Position numbers and translations under genes: made by a program
Part shown: piece by piece, positions 1-10,316 of the stretch
How positions within the stretch are numbered: position 1 is the stretch's first letter
Layout: each line of letters begins with the position of its first letter
The notes under the pieces: generated by a model
Databases searched by the model: none
What the model saw: the letters and a program-made list of their open reading frames with translations, nothing else
What the model was told of the DNA's origin: nothing
Origin: Plecoglossus altivelis
Taxonomy: Eukaryota; Chordata; Actinopteri; Osmeriformes; Plecoglossidae
Reading direction: 5' to 3'
DNA length: 64,000 nt
NCBI GenBank assembly: GCA_036571765.1
Contig: BROE01000028.1
Coordinates: 7,509,491-7,573,490 of the forward strand

Positions 1-689
1 TGTGTTCTTCTGGTCCTGCAGAGGGTTCAGAATGACTCTGCATGGGTCAAGATAACAGATGTTTCTCTGCTTCTGCTCTGGCGTTCTCAGTGTGGATTTA
101 AGACTCTGGTTACCCCAAGTGATAAGCAACACTAGCGTCGGAATACTGGACTGTTTTCATTTGAGCTTCTGTTTCATATTCTGCCCTCATTACATGGACA
201 GAAGAAGGTGATTTAATATTCTTCTGTAATGGACAAATCTACAACAGAAAATTGCCTTCTGCTCGAAAAATATACTTTTGTTTGCAGAAACAAGACATTA
301 AGTGATTTTCTTCGGTCTGTGTGTCTGCAGCTGTACAATGTCACTCAGGATTATTGTAGACCTGTAATTTCATGTTGTTCAGCCAAGATACTTGCAATTG
401 GAATTGCCATTATATATCCAATTTTTTTATGGTCCTGAAATATATAAAGGGGAAACTGTCTGTTTCCGTTTCCAATTCAACATGGTTTGTGTCCCACAAA
501 GTGAGATGCAAGGCGAGAGGCTGACAGCCTGACCTCTGCTGACCTATATCCCTCTGGACTCGTGCCACCACTCTTCCCCCGTCAACCGCAAGCTGACCTG
601 ACCCTCCACTGACCGCGATCCAGCACTCCTTTACACCGATCAATGCTTGTTTTCCCTGCTTCTCCATCCGTCAAGAGGGAGGTCAGTAC

Positions 690-830
690 GAGCGAGTGTC
701 CTCACGCCGGCGCGCTGGGATGCGCGGACGCATCACGTGGAGGACCCGCCGCATCACGTGAAGGACCCGCCGCCGTTGTCTTTTAGCTTCTCCCGACGAG
801 CAACGCAGCGGCCTCGCTCGCGCTCTGAAA
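690..830. promoter_or_regulatory. CpG-rich patch with a duplicated CACGTG E-box
   Basis: Two CACGTG cores (734-739 and 755-760) lie in a direct repeat of about 21 bp (gcatcacgtg followed by aggacccgcc). The second is the full palindrome TCACGTGA (754-761). The surrounding ~140 bases are unusually rich in CpG for this intron. CACGTG is bound by bHLH-Zip factors (USF, MITF/TFE, MYC/MAX), so this could be an intronic regulatory element or an unannotated promoter. Function is inference only. Confidence 0.3.
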
Positions 831-3800
831 TGAAATTCCAAAGTGATTCTTCCCGGTTGAGAGTGAGCGTTCAGTGCGAGAGTTTGGGGTGCGTAGCTGT
901 GAGGGTTTTAATCACCCAGGCACTCTCAGACTCCCACTGAGAGCTCTGCGTGAAGCAAACCCCCTGATCCTGCAGCCATCCGTCAGAAAACCCTGCTCTC
1001 CCTCTCTCACCGTAGCCTGGTTCCCATGGAGATGTGTCCACTTTTCTGATCGAGTCAAATTTTCTTACCTTTTAAGCCATCATGCTTCAGGCTTTGAGGA
1101 TAATCAGCGCTGATATAGTTTGAAATGAAGAAATGGGAGAGAGCAGGGATGGAGGAGAGGAATGGCAGATGGAGAGATGGAGCACTAATGGAAAAATAAA
1201 GAAAATGTGCTCAACATGAAGAGACAATCATTCTTGCCATCGTTTGTTTCTTTTTGCATCTGTCGAAGTCTATTTTTAGGATCCGTCGATGGCATCGATT
1301 GGGTTTTATTTTCGGTGTGCCACCGTTGAGTTCGTTCTACTGTTGCAGTGGAACCGTTTTGTCAAAATGACCTTAATAGGTTGAAAAAAAACTTTGGCGA
1401 ATTTGGGGCGGGGGGGGGGTGGGGCTGTTTGGAAAGGAGGATAAAAAATGGGAAGAAATAATTACTTTGTGCACCTTAAAAAAGGAGCCTGTTGTCAATT
1501 CATCAGATGGTCACCTTGCAACAGAAAGTGGTGCAATGCAACAACAAAAGATCAACGCAAAACCTGAAGCCTGTACTTAACAGTCTGATACATTTGTGTT
1601 ATCTCATTTCAAATCAAGTAGGTCTCTAGTATTCATTTGGTGCAGTATCAACTGAATGGCCAGTGTCCAGAAGACAGACATCCAGATTTGCAGTTCTGGA
1701 AAAAGACCAATGCCCCTTTTACTTTACGTTCCAAAAATGTTGAAAAGGAAAATTACATAAGGAATACAAAGCTTGGAAGAAAAATAATTTTCTGACTGTT
1801 CTGGTGGCCAAATGTACTGACTTTTCAGCATGAGCAATTTTAGCACCTACATGACTATGGTGTTCCTTGCAGTGTGACCAGAATCATCTCTGGTAGACAG
1901 GACCCAGCGGTGAGTCTTAGACAAGTTCTCACGCATCGTCTGATCCACGCAGTAGTCGAGACTAGAAGACTTGGGAGGCCTCCCTTGTTCTTCTTCCTCC
2001 TCCTCATCCTCCTCTGTTCCTCCTGGCACCATTAAGCATACAGGGACGGGTCTGTTATAAGGCCAGGCCAGCTGGCTCTCATTACTCTTTGCTGGGGGCC
2101 TGGAGTAAACATCTACAATCTGGGGATTCTTCAAACTGAAAAGTTCTCCAAAGGGTCTCCTTCGCCGGTCTGGATGGTATTGTTGATGAACCGCTCATTA
2201 AAAGCAGTCACAGCAGATGTAAGTCATGGGCCAAGGTATTCCATCGACATTGTGGCATTGGCTGTGGCTGTGAGGGCTTCGGCGTGAGAGGAAAACATCT
2301 ACGGGAGTTCTAATGGTCTGTTTGGAAACGGTTCCTTGTCATGTGGACCAAAGCCATACATCTTGAAGATGAATCTTAACTGAAGTGCCAGTTTGGGTCC
2401 CACACTCTGATCTGTTCTGGACGTCCATGCATGTTGGTTGATATTCATTTACATTTTTATCTACCATGGGGCGGGGGGGGGTTGTTTGCTCAGTGCTGCT
2501 GGTCTATCAATTAAGGCGTACTGTATTGGCCGGGGCATTGTGTTTGCAAAGATGTCTGTCTTTCGATCTCGAGCCGATGGCAGGTGGATTAGAGAATGCA
2601 ATGAGACTGGGTGTAAAGTTGTCATGCTGAAGTGCTATCTCACTAGCAATGCATGGTTAGTGTACGTTATTAACTCAATGTTATTGACCATAAGTTGATG
2701 TCTCACAGCAATAGGAAGGAGTCTGGCCTTTAAGTAACCAGTTTATCATAAACACAGTACCAGCCAGGACACGAACTTAACTCTTCTCCTGCATTATGAG
2801 AAACTCTCCCAAAATCCAAATCTCAGCTATTTAACCGCAATACCGTTGTCATTCGCTGAGCTCTCCTTGAATGTGGACGTATTTGACACGACTCAGGGTC
2901 AGCGTTGCCTCAGACCCCCTACTCGCTGACCCTTATCTCACTTCCTTTATTGTGAGATACTCCCTAAAAGGGCTATTGTTTTCAGTTCTCTATCCTGGCA
3001 ATCCACTGGCGGGTAGTGCGGGGGCACGGGGGGCTGTTACAGGTGACTAGCAGATTTCGATGATGCTACTACAGACGCTGTAGTACTTCGACTTGCCGCA
3101 AGACGTCAAGGGCTACCAGTCACCATTACCAAACCCTAAGCATCCCCCTGTCATACCACTCATGAGTGGGCAATCTCATCTTCCTTGGGTCTCCTCTGGA
3201 TCAAGTACCATACGAGGCAATGAACGGCCACCGCTAACTGCTCATAACCCCAGCCAGGACAGCCCTAGGTAGGCCACAGCACAGAAACTCTCCTGGTAAT
3301 TGTGCCCCAAACCATTTCTAAAGGGATAACAGACACTTAGACACACTAACAGGCTGGGCTCTGAATGATTGTCGTACTCGATGATAGATATTACGGGGCC
3401 TTGCAGAAGGCTGTCACACCGGAGAGAGGTTTACAAATGTCATTGATTCAGTTCAGTGGTTGTGTTGAAGCAGGGCTGGGAACAGTGCAGGCCTATGTCA
3501 TCATCTGTCACTGGCATTCGCGTTGAAATCCTCTGTTGTCGTTTAGTTATGATTCTTAAATCATGATTTCTTAAATCAAGGAGGAAAACGCAAGTCGTGA
3601 TTCGAATTGCGTTTTGTTCTTCATTTGAGTTACGTCTTAGGATGTGTTATTTTAAGATGATCCATTTATTTACTTATTTCATTGTTTTGTTTTGTTTTGT
3701 TTTTGTCCTTTTCAATTACACGCTCTCAATTTGTTCATATGCAGTCCCGTGGAACATTTTGCGAAAGGTAATTGCTTTCAGACATGTATTTTCATTTTCT

Positions 3801-4994
3801 TTATCTTGATTTACTCGTGTGTTTTTACTGTGTTTCTTCTTTGGTTATGGCCATCTCAGTTTGATTACACCTCATTTCATTTGTGTCACATTTCTGTTCT
3901 GCTTTGTAAGGGCAGCACGGACTGCATGGGAGATCTGAGATACATACAGCGGGTTGGAAAAGTGGACAAATTGATGTTGAACTGACAACAACGTACGCAG
4001 ACAAGCTAGAAAACAGACAATTGAAGGCACAGGTGTATAGGTAGGAGGGGACAGCTTAGCTTTCCGCTAGTAATTAGCTCTAAGCCCGGGCAGTGTTGTC
4101 ATAGTGGGTGATCCGAAATGTCTGTCTCCACCAATGTTCAAAGGTACGATGTTGTACAAAGCAACACACAAAACAGACACATCCACTTCGTTCGGTTCGA
4201 TTTGTTCGACTGAATAAGATTGCGTGCTGGGGCGATAATAGGCCCATCGTAGGCAGCCCTTCTCAGGGTTGGAATGTATTTAGTGCTGAAGAGCGAGGGG
4301 ACAGTCAGGGGGGGCAGGAGGAGGAGGAGGAGGAGGAGGGGATTGGCTGAATGCAATTAATCTGTCCAACAAAAGAAGCCTTTACACCCTGGGCGTCTGA
4401 AAGTGATGGGATGAAAGAAGAGGGGGGAAAAAAGAAATAGAGATTTGCCTTTTGCCGGCAACCAGGGCCGATCGATGAAGTCCAAGAAGACAGAAGAAGA
4501 AAAGAGAAGTAGGGAGAGGAGCGAAGAAATGGTTCAAAGACAGACAGGAAATAACAGGTTGCACAGGAAGGGGTGGGGCCTTGAAGAATGCAAGTCTCTA
4601 ACGTTGAGCCCTTTCAATTCAGGCACTGACAGTTTACCGTGTGGTGGTTCTTGCATGTTGACAGACTGTACCTTCCAGAAGGTTCTGTACAGTCAGTCCT
4701 CAGCACGTCAGCACCATCCATCTTGATGTCTTTGACATTCGGGTCTGTATTAATAACTACTGTAATTGCAATGTCTTGACTGGCACAAGAGGGTGTCTCT
4801 CCACTGGGCACAAGGCTGTAATACCCTTTCTGTTGTCAGTCAGGACGTTCCAGAATGTGCTCCCCATGTGAATGTCGTTGACAGATATCTGTGGGATGCG
4901 CTACGGGTTAGCACGTCTGGGCTTGGGCTAGACGTTTAGCTGTCAGCGTCTGAAGGGGAAAGGCAAGAAAAGCTAGTGGAGTTAAGGGGGTGGG

Positions 4995-5235
4995 AGAGCT
5001 CCAGAGGTCAGACAAGAAGGAGGAGGGAGGGCTCCAGAGGTCAGACAAGAAGGAGGAGGGAGGGCTCCAGAGGTCAGACAAGAAGGGGTGGGGGGCTCCA
5101 GAGGCCAGACAAGAAGGGGTGGGGGGGTAGAGGCCAGATGAGGCTGAGGGGAGCAGAGGCCAACATAAACTGGTGGAGGGACACAGAGGCCAGATGAGGC
5201 TGGGGTGAACAGAGGCTGGTGGAGTACAGTGGCCA
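4995..5235. repeat. 33-bp G/A-rich minisatellite
   Basis: The phrase ccagaggtcagacaagaagg recurs at 5001, 5034 and 5067 with 33-bp spacing. It continues as degenerate copies (ccagaggccag) from 5099 to about 5235. Open frames on both strands here are repeat artefacts. Confidence 0.85.
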
Positions 5236-5285
5236 GAAGAGGCTGGGGGTTTAAGATGCCAGCCTGAAATAGATGTGGCCTGCTT

Positions 5286-5299
5286 GTTTCCATAGAAAC
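5286..5299. promoter_or_regulatory. X-box-like palindrome GTTTCCATAGAAAC
   Basis: A near-perfect 14-bp inverted repeat (GTTTC, CATA, GAAAC) matching the general RFX-family X-box pattern. It lies inside a gabrg3 intron. Motif match only. Confidence 0.3.
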
Positions 5300-5339
5300 C
5301 TGGGGAAAACAGTGGCACAGTCATTCTTATGATGTTGGG

Positions 5340-5470
5340 AAGACTGAGACTGAGACTATGAGAGAGAGACTGAGTGAGACTGAAAGAGAGAGACTGAGAG
5401 AGAAAGAGAGAGAGAGAGACTAAGAAAGAGAGAGGGGGACTGAAATAGAGAAAGAAGGAAGAGGGAGGGC
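5340..5470. repeat. GA-rich simple tract
   Basis: Interrupted (GA)n with repeated gagactgaga-type units. It is low complexity and opens a leucine/serine-rich frame on the - strand that is not a gene. Confidence 0.8.
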
Positions 5471-5797
5471 GAAAGTGCACACGTGCAGATTTGTGTGTGG
5501 GTGTTTTTTTACATTTGCAGCTTTTTTCCTTTTTTCTCTTTCTTCTATATCAAACATTTCTATGTCAAGGTGTTATACATCATGACAGACAAGTCATTCT
5601 TAATCTTGTTGTCAGAGCAAGAGTTTAAAAAAGGGATTCTCTTTGACAGTGCAAAGTAACCCTGTTCGTTGAAACAGTATTAACATCTCCAAGATCATAT
5701 TGAATTTGTTGGGTTTTCAACCCTGCCAAAATAATAGTGACTCAGGAAAAGAAAAGTGCAGAATATAGAACAGCATCACCAATCAACACCTGAGCTA

Positions 5798-6165
5798 AGA
5801 TGGGTGTCTGTGTGTGTTTATGTGTCCATGTGTGTGCTTGTGTCTTTGTGTATACCTGTGTTTGTATGTCTCTGCGTGTGTGTCTGTATGTCGGTGTATG
5901 CCTGTCTGTGTGTGTGCGCGTGCGTCTGTGTGCGCACGTTTGCATGTGCGCGTGTGCATCTGCATGTGTGTGTGTGTGTCTGTACGTTGGTGTGTGCCTG
6001 ACTGTGTGCGTGCCTGCGTACGGCTGCGTGCGTGCATGTCTGTATGTTGGTGTGTGCCTGACTGTGTGCGTGCGTGTGCGTGTGTCTGTATGTTGGTGTG
6101 TGCCTGACTGTGCGTGCGTGCATCTGCGTGTGTGAATCTGCGCGTCTGCGTGTCTCTCTCCCCTG
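5798..6165 (+). repeat. TG-rich tract abutting the gabrg3 M2-M3 exon acceptor
   Basis: About 370 bases of alternating TG/CG/TA dinucleotides with an internal higher-order repeat. The phrase ttggtgtgtgcctgactgtg occurs at about 5987, 6047 and 6093. It runs to within a few bases of the 3' splice site at 6171, so the polypyrimidine/branch region of this intron is embedded in UG-rich RNA. It is also a candidate Z-DNA former. The cysteine/valine-rich ORFs in all frames are shadows. Confidence 0.85.
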
Positions 6166-6171
6166 CTCCAG

Positions 6172-6386
6172 GCATCACCACAGTGTTGACCATGACCACC
6201 CTCAGCACGGTGGCCCGGACGTCCCTCCCCCGCGTCTCCTACGTCACCGCCATGGACCTGTTTGTCACCGTCTGCTTCCTGTTTGTCTTCGCCGCGCTCA
6301 TGGAGTACGCCACGCTCAACTACTACTCCTACAGTGCCCGCAAGCCCACCTACGGGAAACCCGCCTACGGCAAGCCCAAACGATCG
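6172..6386 (+). CDS. gabrg3: GABA-A receptor gamma-3 subunit, exon for M2-M3 and start of the cytoplasmic loop
   Basis: Gamma-3 is one subunit of the pentameric GABA-gated chloride channel of neuronal membranes. The exon starts in phase 2 after the ag at 6170-6171 and ends at a perfect donor (gtaagt at 6387). It is 215 bp, giving 71 full codons plus two bases. It encodes the M2 pore helix (ITTVLTMTTLSTVAR), the M2-M3 linker (TSLPRVSY), and M3 (TAMDLFVTVCFLFVFAALM followed by EYATLNYY). The M3 string and ALMEYATLNYYS are characteristic of gamma-3 rather than gamma-1 or gamma-2. The exon then enters the M3-M4 loop with a short repeated motif, KPTYGKPAYGKPK, and stops at KRS. From memory, the mammalian exon runs about 30 residues further. 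It joins the terminal exon (8089) in phase 0. Identification is by remembered family sequence, supported by the oca2 neighbour. Confidence 0.96.
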
Positions 6387-7588
6387 GTAAGTGATGCGGA
6401 CGCCATCCCAGAACTCCTGCATGTGTGTCATAGGCCCACAGCTACCAAGCGTTATTTTATCTATGCAAGCACATCATCGAATAAGCAGAAAGACCGTCAT
6501 ATCCCAAAAAGACAGTGGGATTCTTCAGTGTTGAACAAGGTTTCATGCTGGCAGTTGGTACTGGACGTCACGACAGGAGTATGTTTGTACCTGCGCTGTG
6601 GTCCCATTAACAGCACAGTAGCTAACCCTGGACAGGGCACCCTGCTATATTGGGTATTCGTTTGAATGTTATTTTGGTCAAACTACTGTAAAAACACATT
6701 AGCAAGCCAAAATCTAGAGCTATAGAAATAAGTGTGGTCAGGCAGAAGTCGTTTGTAATGTTTAGATGTTATAATATTCTGTAATCATCTGTACTCACAT
6801 TGAGTTGGAGCTTTTTGTAAATCCATTCAATGTATGAACAAGAACTGCATGGTTTCACATCCATCATGTTTAATCAATTCATGTTTGAATTCATTTGGAT
6901 TTACAGGGTTTTTTTTGCCTCAAGCTACTGCAGATATCCAAACGGGCTCAATAAAAAAACACACACAAAAAAACGAACAAAGCTATAGTTCAACCAACTT
7001 AATTGGATCCACTGTTACTGTGAGGTGATGTAATTGGATAGGACCGGTAGATTACTGTATGCTGTGAGAATATCTTGGCGGTGCTGGCTTGTTTGAGATT
7101 GATGAGCACACCCAGTACAGTAGACCAACGCCTCCCAGGGCAGTGAATCAGGCCAGATACCCGCACGGTGGGGGGGAAGGAGGGGGGGCGGCGGGAGCGG
7201 GGGGGGCCCAGTGTAGCTTTCTCCGTCTTGAGTGAAGTTCTTCTTAACTCCTGATGCCACGTCGTTTTGCCTATGCCAGCAGATTAAACGCATGACAGTG
7301 CAATTCCTGCGGAACCCCATCTCATCTCTGCTTCACTTGGCACTCCCTTCAGACTCAGTTTTCTGAACAAGTATGTTTCTTTCTGCCCTCCCCTCTCTCT
7401 CTTCCTTTCCCTCCTGTCTGTTTCTTCTTTCTTTCTCTCTCTCTCTCTCTCTTTCTCTCCCTTCTCACCCCTCCCACCCATCTCCCCTCCACCCCCCATC
7501 TCTCTCTCTCTTCATCTCTTCTCCTATCCTCTCCTCACCCTTTCACCTGTTCCCACTCCTTCTCTTTCTCTGATTTATAAAAGAACAG
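6387..7588 (+). other. gabrg3: gabrg3 last intron, left part
   Basis: Begins with the gtaagt donor. It is mostly unique, AT-leaning sequence up to about 7150, then a G-rich patch (7170-7207) and a long pyrimidine tract (7373-7575) that precedes the damaged exon copy. The reading frame stays open past the donor for about 90 codons by chance. Confidence 0.7.
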
Positions 7589-7866
7589 AACTATTCCGTC
7601 CTGGACATGGGACCTCCTCCCACTGTCATAGCACTCAACAACTCCCTGTACTGGCAGGAGTTTGAGGACGCGTGCGTGTACCGAGTGTTGGACCAGAGAC
7701 AAGGCCTGCCAGAGTCTTTCTCTGCTGCTTTACGTAGGAGTGCAAGGGGGCGCGTGCCGAAAAGGACGAGTCCAGCATAGACATCCTATGAATTGGATCG
7801 CGCTACTCTCGTGTGTTTCTTCCCACCTCCTTCTGCTGTTTCAACGTGGGTCTTACTGGGTTAGTC
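7589..7866 (+). pseudogene. Damaged extra copy of the gabrg3 terminal exon
   Basis: Starts 500 bases before the intact terminal exon and has its own acceptor-like aacag. The first ~90 bases are identical to 8089-8178, down to every base of the DMGPPPTVIALNNSLYWQEF region. From about 7680 onward it carries many single-base insertions, deletions and substitutions relative to the intact copy, ending near 7866 (tactgggtta against tactgggtag). The frame is lost after CVY, and a TAG at 7778-7780 would end translation after 63 codons. The palmitoylation/GABARAP region and M4 would therefore be absent. The pyrimidine tract before it (from about 7405) also resembles the one before the intact copy. An abrupt switch from identity to dense indels is unlike ordinary pseudogene decay. 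A false duplication from a noisy read is the likeliest explanation, with a real partial duplication as the alternative. Confidence 0.75.
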
Positions 7867-7904
7867 TGTTTCTTTTTAATTCTGATTTATCTTCTTACTA
7901 TCTT

Positions 7905-8088
7905 TTTTAACCTCTCCTGTCTGTTTCTCTTTCTCCTCTCGCTCTCTCCTCTCTTCTCTCCCCCATTCCTCCCTCACCCCTCACCCCCACCCGCGATCCT
8001 CCCCCGCCAGCGCCCCACTCTCTCGCTCGTCTCTGCCATCCGTCTCCCCCTCCTCCCCCCCCCCCTTCTCTGTCCTCTGATTTTACAG
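7905..8088 (+). other. gabrg3: Pyrimidine-rich 3' end of the last gabrg3 intron
   Basis: Continuous C/T-rich sequence ending in ctgattttacag, a strong polypyrimidine tract plus acceptor for the exon at 8089. It starts with the same ctcctgtctgtttct string seen at about 7405, which marks the unit of the local duplication (roughly 505 bp). Confidence 0.8.
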
Positions 8089-8367
8089 AACTATTCCGTC
8101 CTGGACATGGGACCTCCTCCCACTGTCATAGCACTCAACAACTCCCTGTACTGGCAGGAGTTTGAGGACGCGTGCGTGTACGAGTGTCTGGACGGCAAGG
8201 ACTGCCAGAGCTTCTTCTGCTGCTACGAGGAGTGCAAGGGGGGCGCGTGGCGAAAAGGACGAGTCCACATAGACATCCTAGAACTGGACGCCTACTCTCG
8301 TGTGTTCTTCCCCACCTCCTTCCTGCTGTTCAACGTGGTCTACTGGGTAGGCTACCTCTACCTTTAG
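8089..8367 (+). CDS. gabrg3: GABA-A receptor gamma-3 subunit, terminal exon (loop end, M4, stop)
   Basis: Starts in phase 0 after ttttacag and runs 92 codons to TAG at 8365-8367. It encodes the end of the cytoplasmic loop and the last membrane helix. Visible family features are NYSVLDMGPPP at the start, the Yxx-phi-type YECL (AP2 endocytic site in gamma-2), the cysteine cluster KDCQSFFCCYEEC (the palmitoylation and GABARAP-binding segment of gamma subunits), and WRKGRVHIDILELDAYSRVF. M4 follows, ending FNVVYWVGYLYL, which is the typical gamma-3 C-terminus. Only the last two exons of the gene lie in the window. This intact copy is the functional one; the copy 500 bp upstream is broken. Confidence 0.97.
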   Translation, partial: NYSVLDMGPPPTVIALNNSLYWQEFEDACVYECLDGKDCQSFFCCYEECKGGAWRKGRVHIDILELDAYSRVFFPTSFLLFNVVYWVGYLYL

Positions 8368-10199
8368 CACCCCGCTGGAGAGAGGGGAGTGTGAGGGAGA
8401 GTGTGTGTGTGTGTGTGCGTGTGCGTGCGTGCGTGTGCCTTCTTCAAGGCGGACCCCGATATGGCCCCAAACACGGTCAGGAGGGGAGCTGCTCTCTAGA
8501 CGAACAGATGTGTTTCGAGTCAAACCAGACAAGCCCAGACACTCTCTTCACAGACACATCCCCCCCCCCCTCGTCTTGTGGAGGAGCAAGGTTGAATCGT
8601 TTCAAATCGTTTCAACCGGATGGGAAACATTATGAAATGATGGCGCCAATGACTTTAAAAAAGGGTGTTGCTCTACCTGAACTAGAACTACAACTAGAAT
8701 GGAACTACAACCCTGAACCAGGTAGCGGAGCAGAGAAGTTACCAGTCAGGCAGCTGGGAGTAACCTCCAGATCAACCATCCACAGTGCCTTCATTTGAAG
8801 GGGTAGCCATCTGCTACAGGAGACAGGGACCCAGGAACGAGCAGGAGAATGGGACTCACAGACGGCTACTGCGCTCGCGTTTCCTCACGGTTTTCTATTG
8901 GCTGGTTTTTCTTCGTAATAAGTACACGACGCATCCTTTAGTTCCTGCCAGTGCATGATGCTGTAGATCTCTACTGTTAGTGATGACCCCTCCTTTTCAG
9001 ACATGTTTTTGAACACTAGTCACTACTTTAGAAAGGGCCCCCTTACTTCTGAACGAGTATCATAAGCAATTCTTAATATCGAAATATAGAAAACTGAGTA
9101 TGAATCAGACTTTTGCAGCGAGTAGATGCATTAGAACGGACCTGCAAACATTCTAAAGTCCCTTCCCAGAAGGTTCACCCGTTCATTTTCAATGAAGACA
9201 TGAAAGTAAAGCATTTCAATGATCTCAATTATATCTTCACAGGCTTTCTTATTGTGTTCACACATAGATTCGTTCTGTACCTGTGTGGATTTAGGCCTCA
9301 GTACTGTAGGCACCAAACAGACACCACGCTAGTCATCTCAGTACTGTAGTCATCAAATACACAACATCCTACACAGGTGTTGCACGGCAACAGCAGTCTA
9401 GCCTCTGTGCTTGACGTCTGGGTTGGAGAGAGGAAGCTCAGATTGATGTTTCTCATTAATGGGGGATGATTATAGTAGATGGCCTCTTCTCGCCGCTGGC
9501 TTTAGCTGCTAGACGGTGTTTGTCAGCAGAAAAATAAAAGGCTAAAACACAAACCCGTTGGTCCAGCTCCAAGATTCTAGCTCATAAACCCTGACCTCAT
9601 AATCTTCAAATAAGAATCCAGGAATACCATTGGGGTTTTTTTGGGGGGGTGGTTTTTCTCAGTGTAACTTGAGATACTGTACAAAACAACAGGGGCTTTT
9701 GTATTCTTCTTCAGACATTTTCTTGTTTCTCAGACGACTAACAGGCGTCCGCTATTTTCTGCTGTAGCTGTTTCCACAGCAATAGTTTGCAAGCATCTAC
9801 TGCAGTACTTAAAGTGTGATTAGCGAGTAGTCACTTCCTGTCTGAAAGTAGGGACAGAATTCACCAGAAGCACAAGCAGGGAACAAAAAAGACACCTACA
9901 AGTTGTAGCGAAAGTCCTTGTTATTTTCCAAAAACACATCTATTTAGTTCAAGCTACAGTAAGCCAGCAGTGTTCTCTGCCAACGACTTTCTCCATGGTT
10001 TCACGTCCTCTGCTTTCTTTCTTTTTTTTTTGGTTCCCTGCGTTTAGATTTGAACCGGCGACCATCAAATGGCCTTACTGTAGGGTGGGCTTCTCTCTAC
10101 CACCCCCCCCACACACACAACACACACACACACACAAAACACCCCCCACCACACACAGAGACACACACACCACACACACACACACACAAACACGCCCCA

Positions 10200-10235
<36 letters not shown>

Positions 10236-10277
10236 CCCCCCCCCCCCCACCCACACACAGACACACACACATAGACA

Positions 10278-10316
<39 letters not shown>

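Larger units (their letters stand above)
1..6171 (+). other. gabrg3: gabrg3 intron (3' part), upstream of the M2-M3 exon
   Basis: Non-coding sequence ending in a clean acceptor (ccctgctccag) at 6171. The preceding exon, which should encode M1, is not seen and probably lies left of the window. The stretch holds ordinary intron sequence, a CpG-rich E-box patch near 720-830, a 33-bp minisatellite near 5.0 kb, a purine (GA-rich) tract at 5340-5470 and a long TG-rich tract at 5798-6165. No ORF in it resembles a known protein. Confidence 0.75.

Noticed and set aside
5742..6431. Long cysteine/valine (+) and histidine/threonine (-) frames
   Set aside because: Shadows of the TG-rich tract upstream of the gabrg3 exon.
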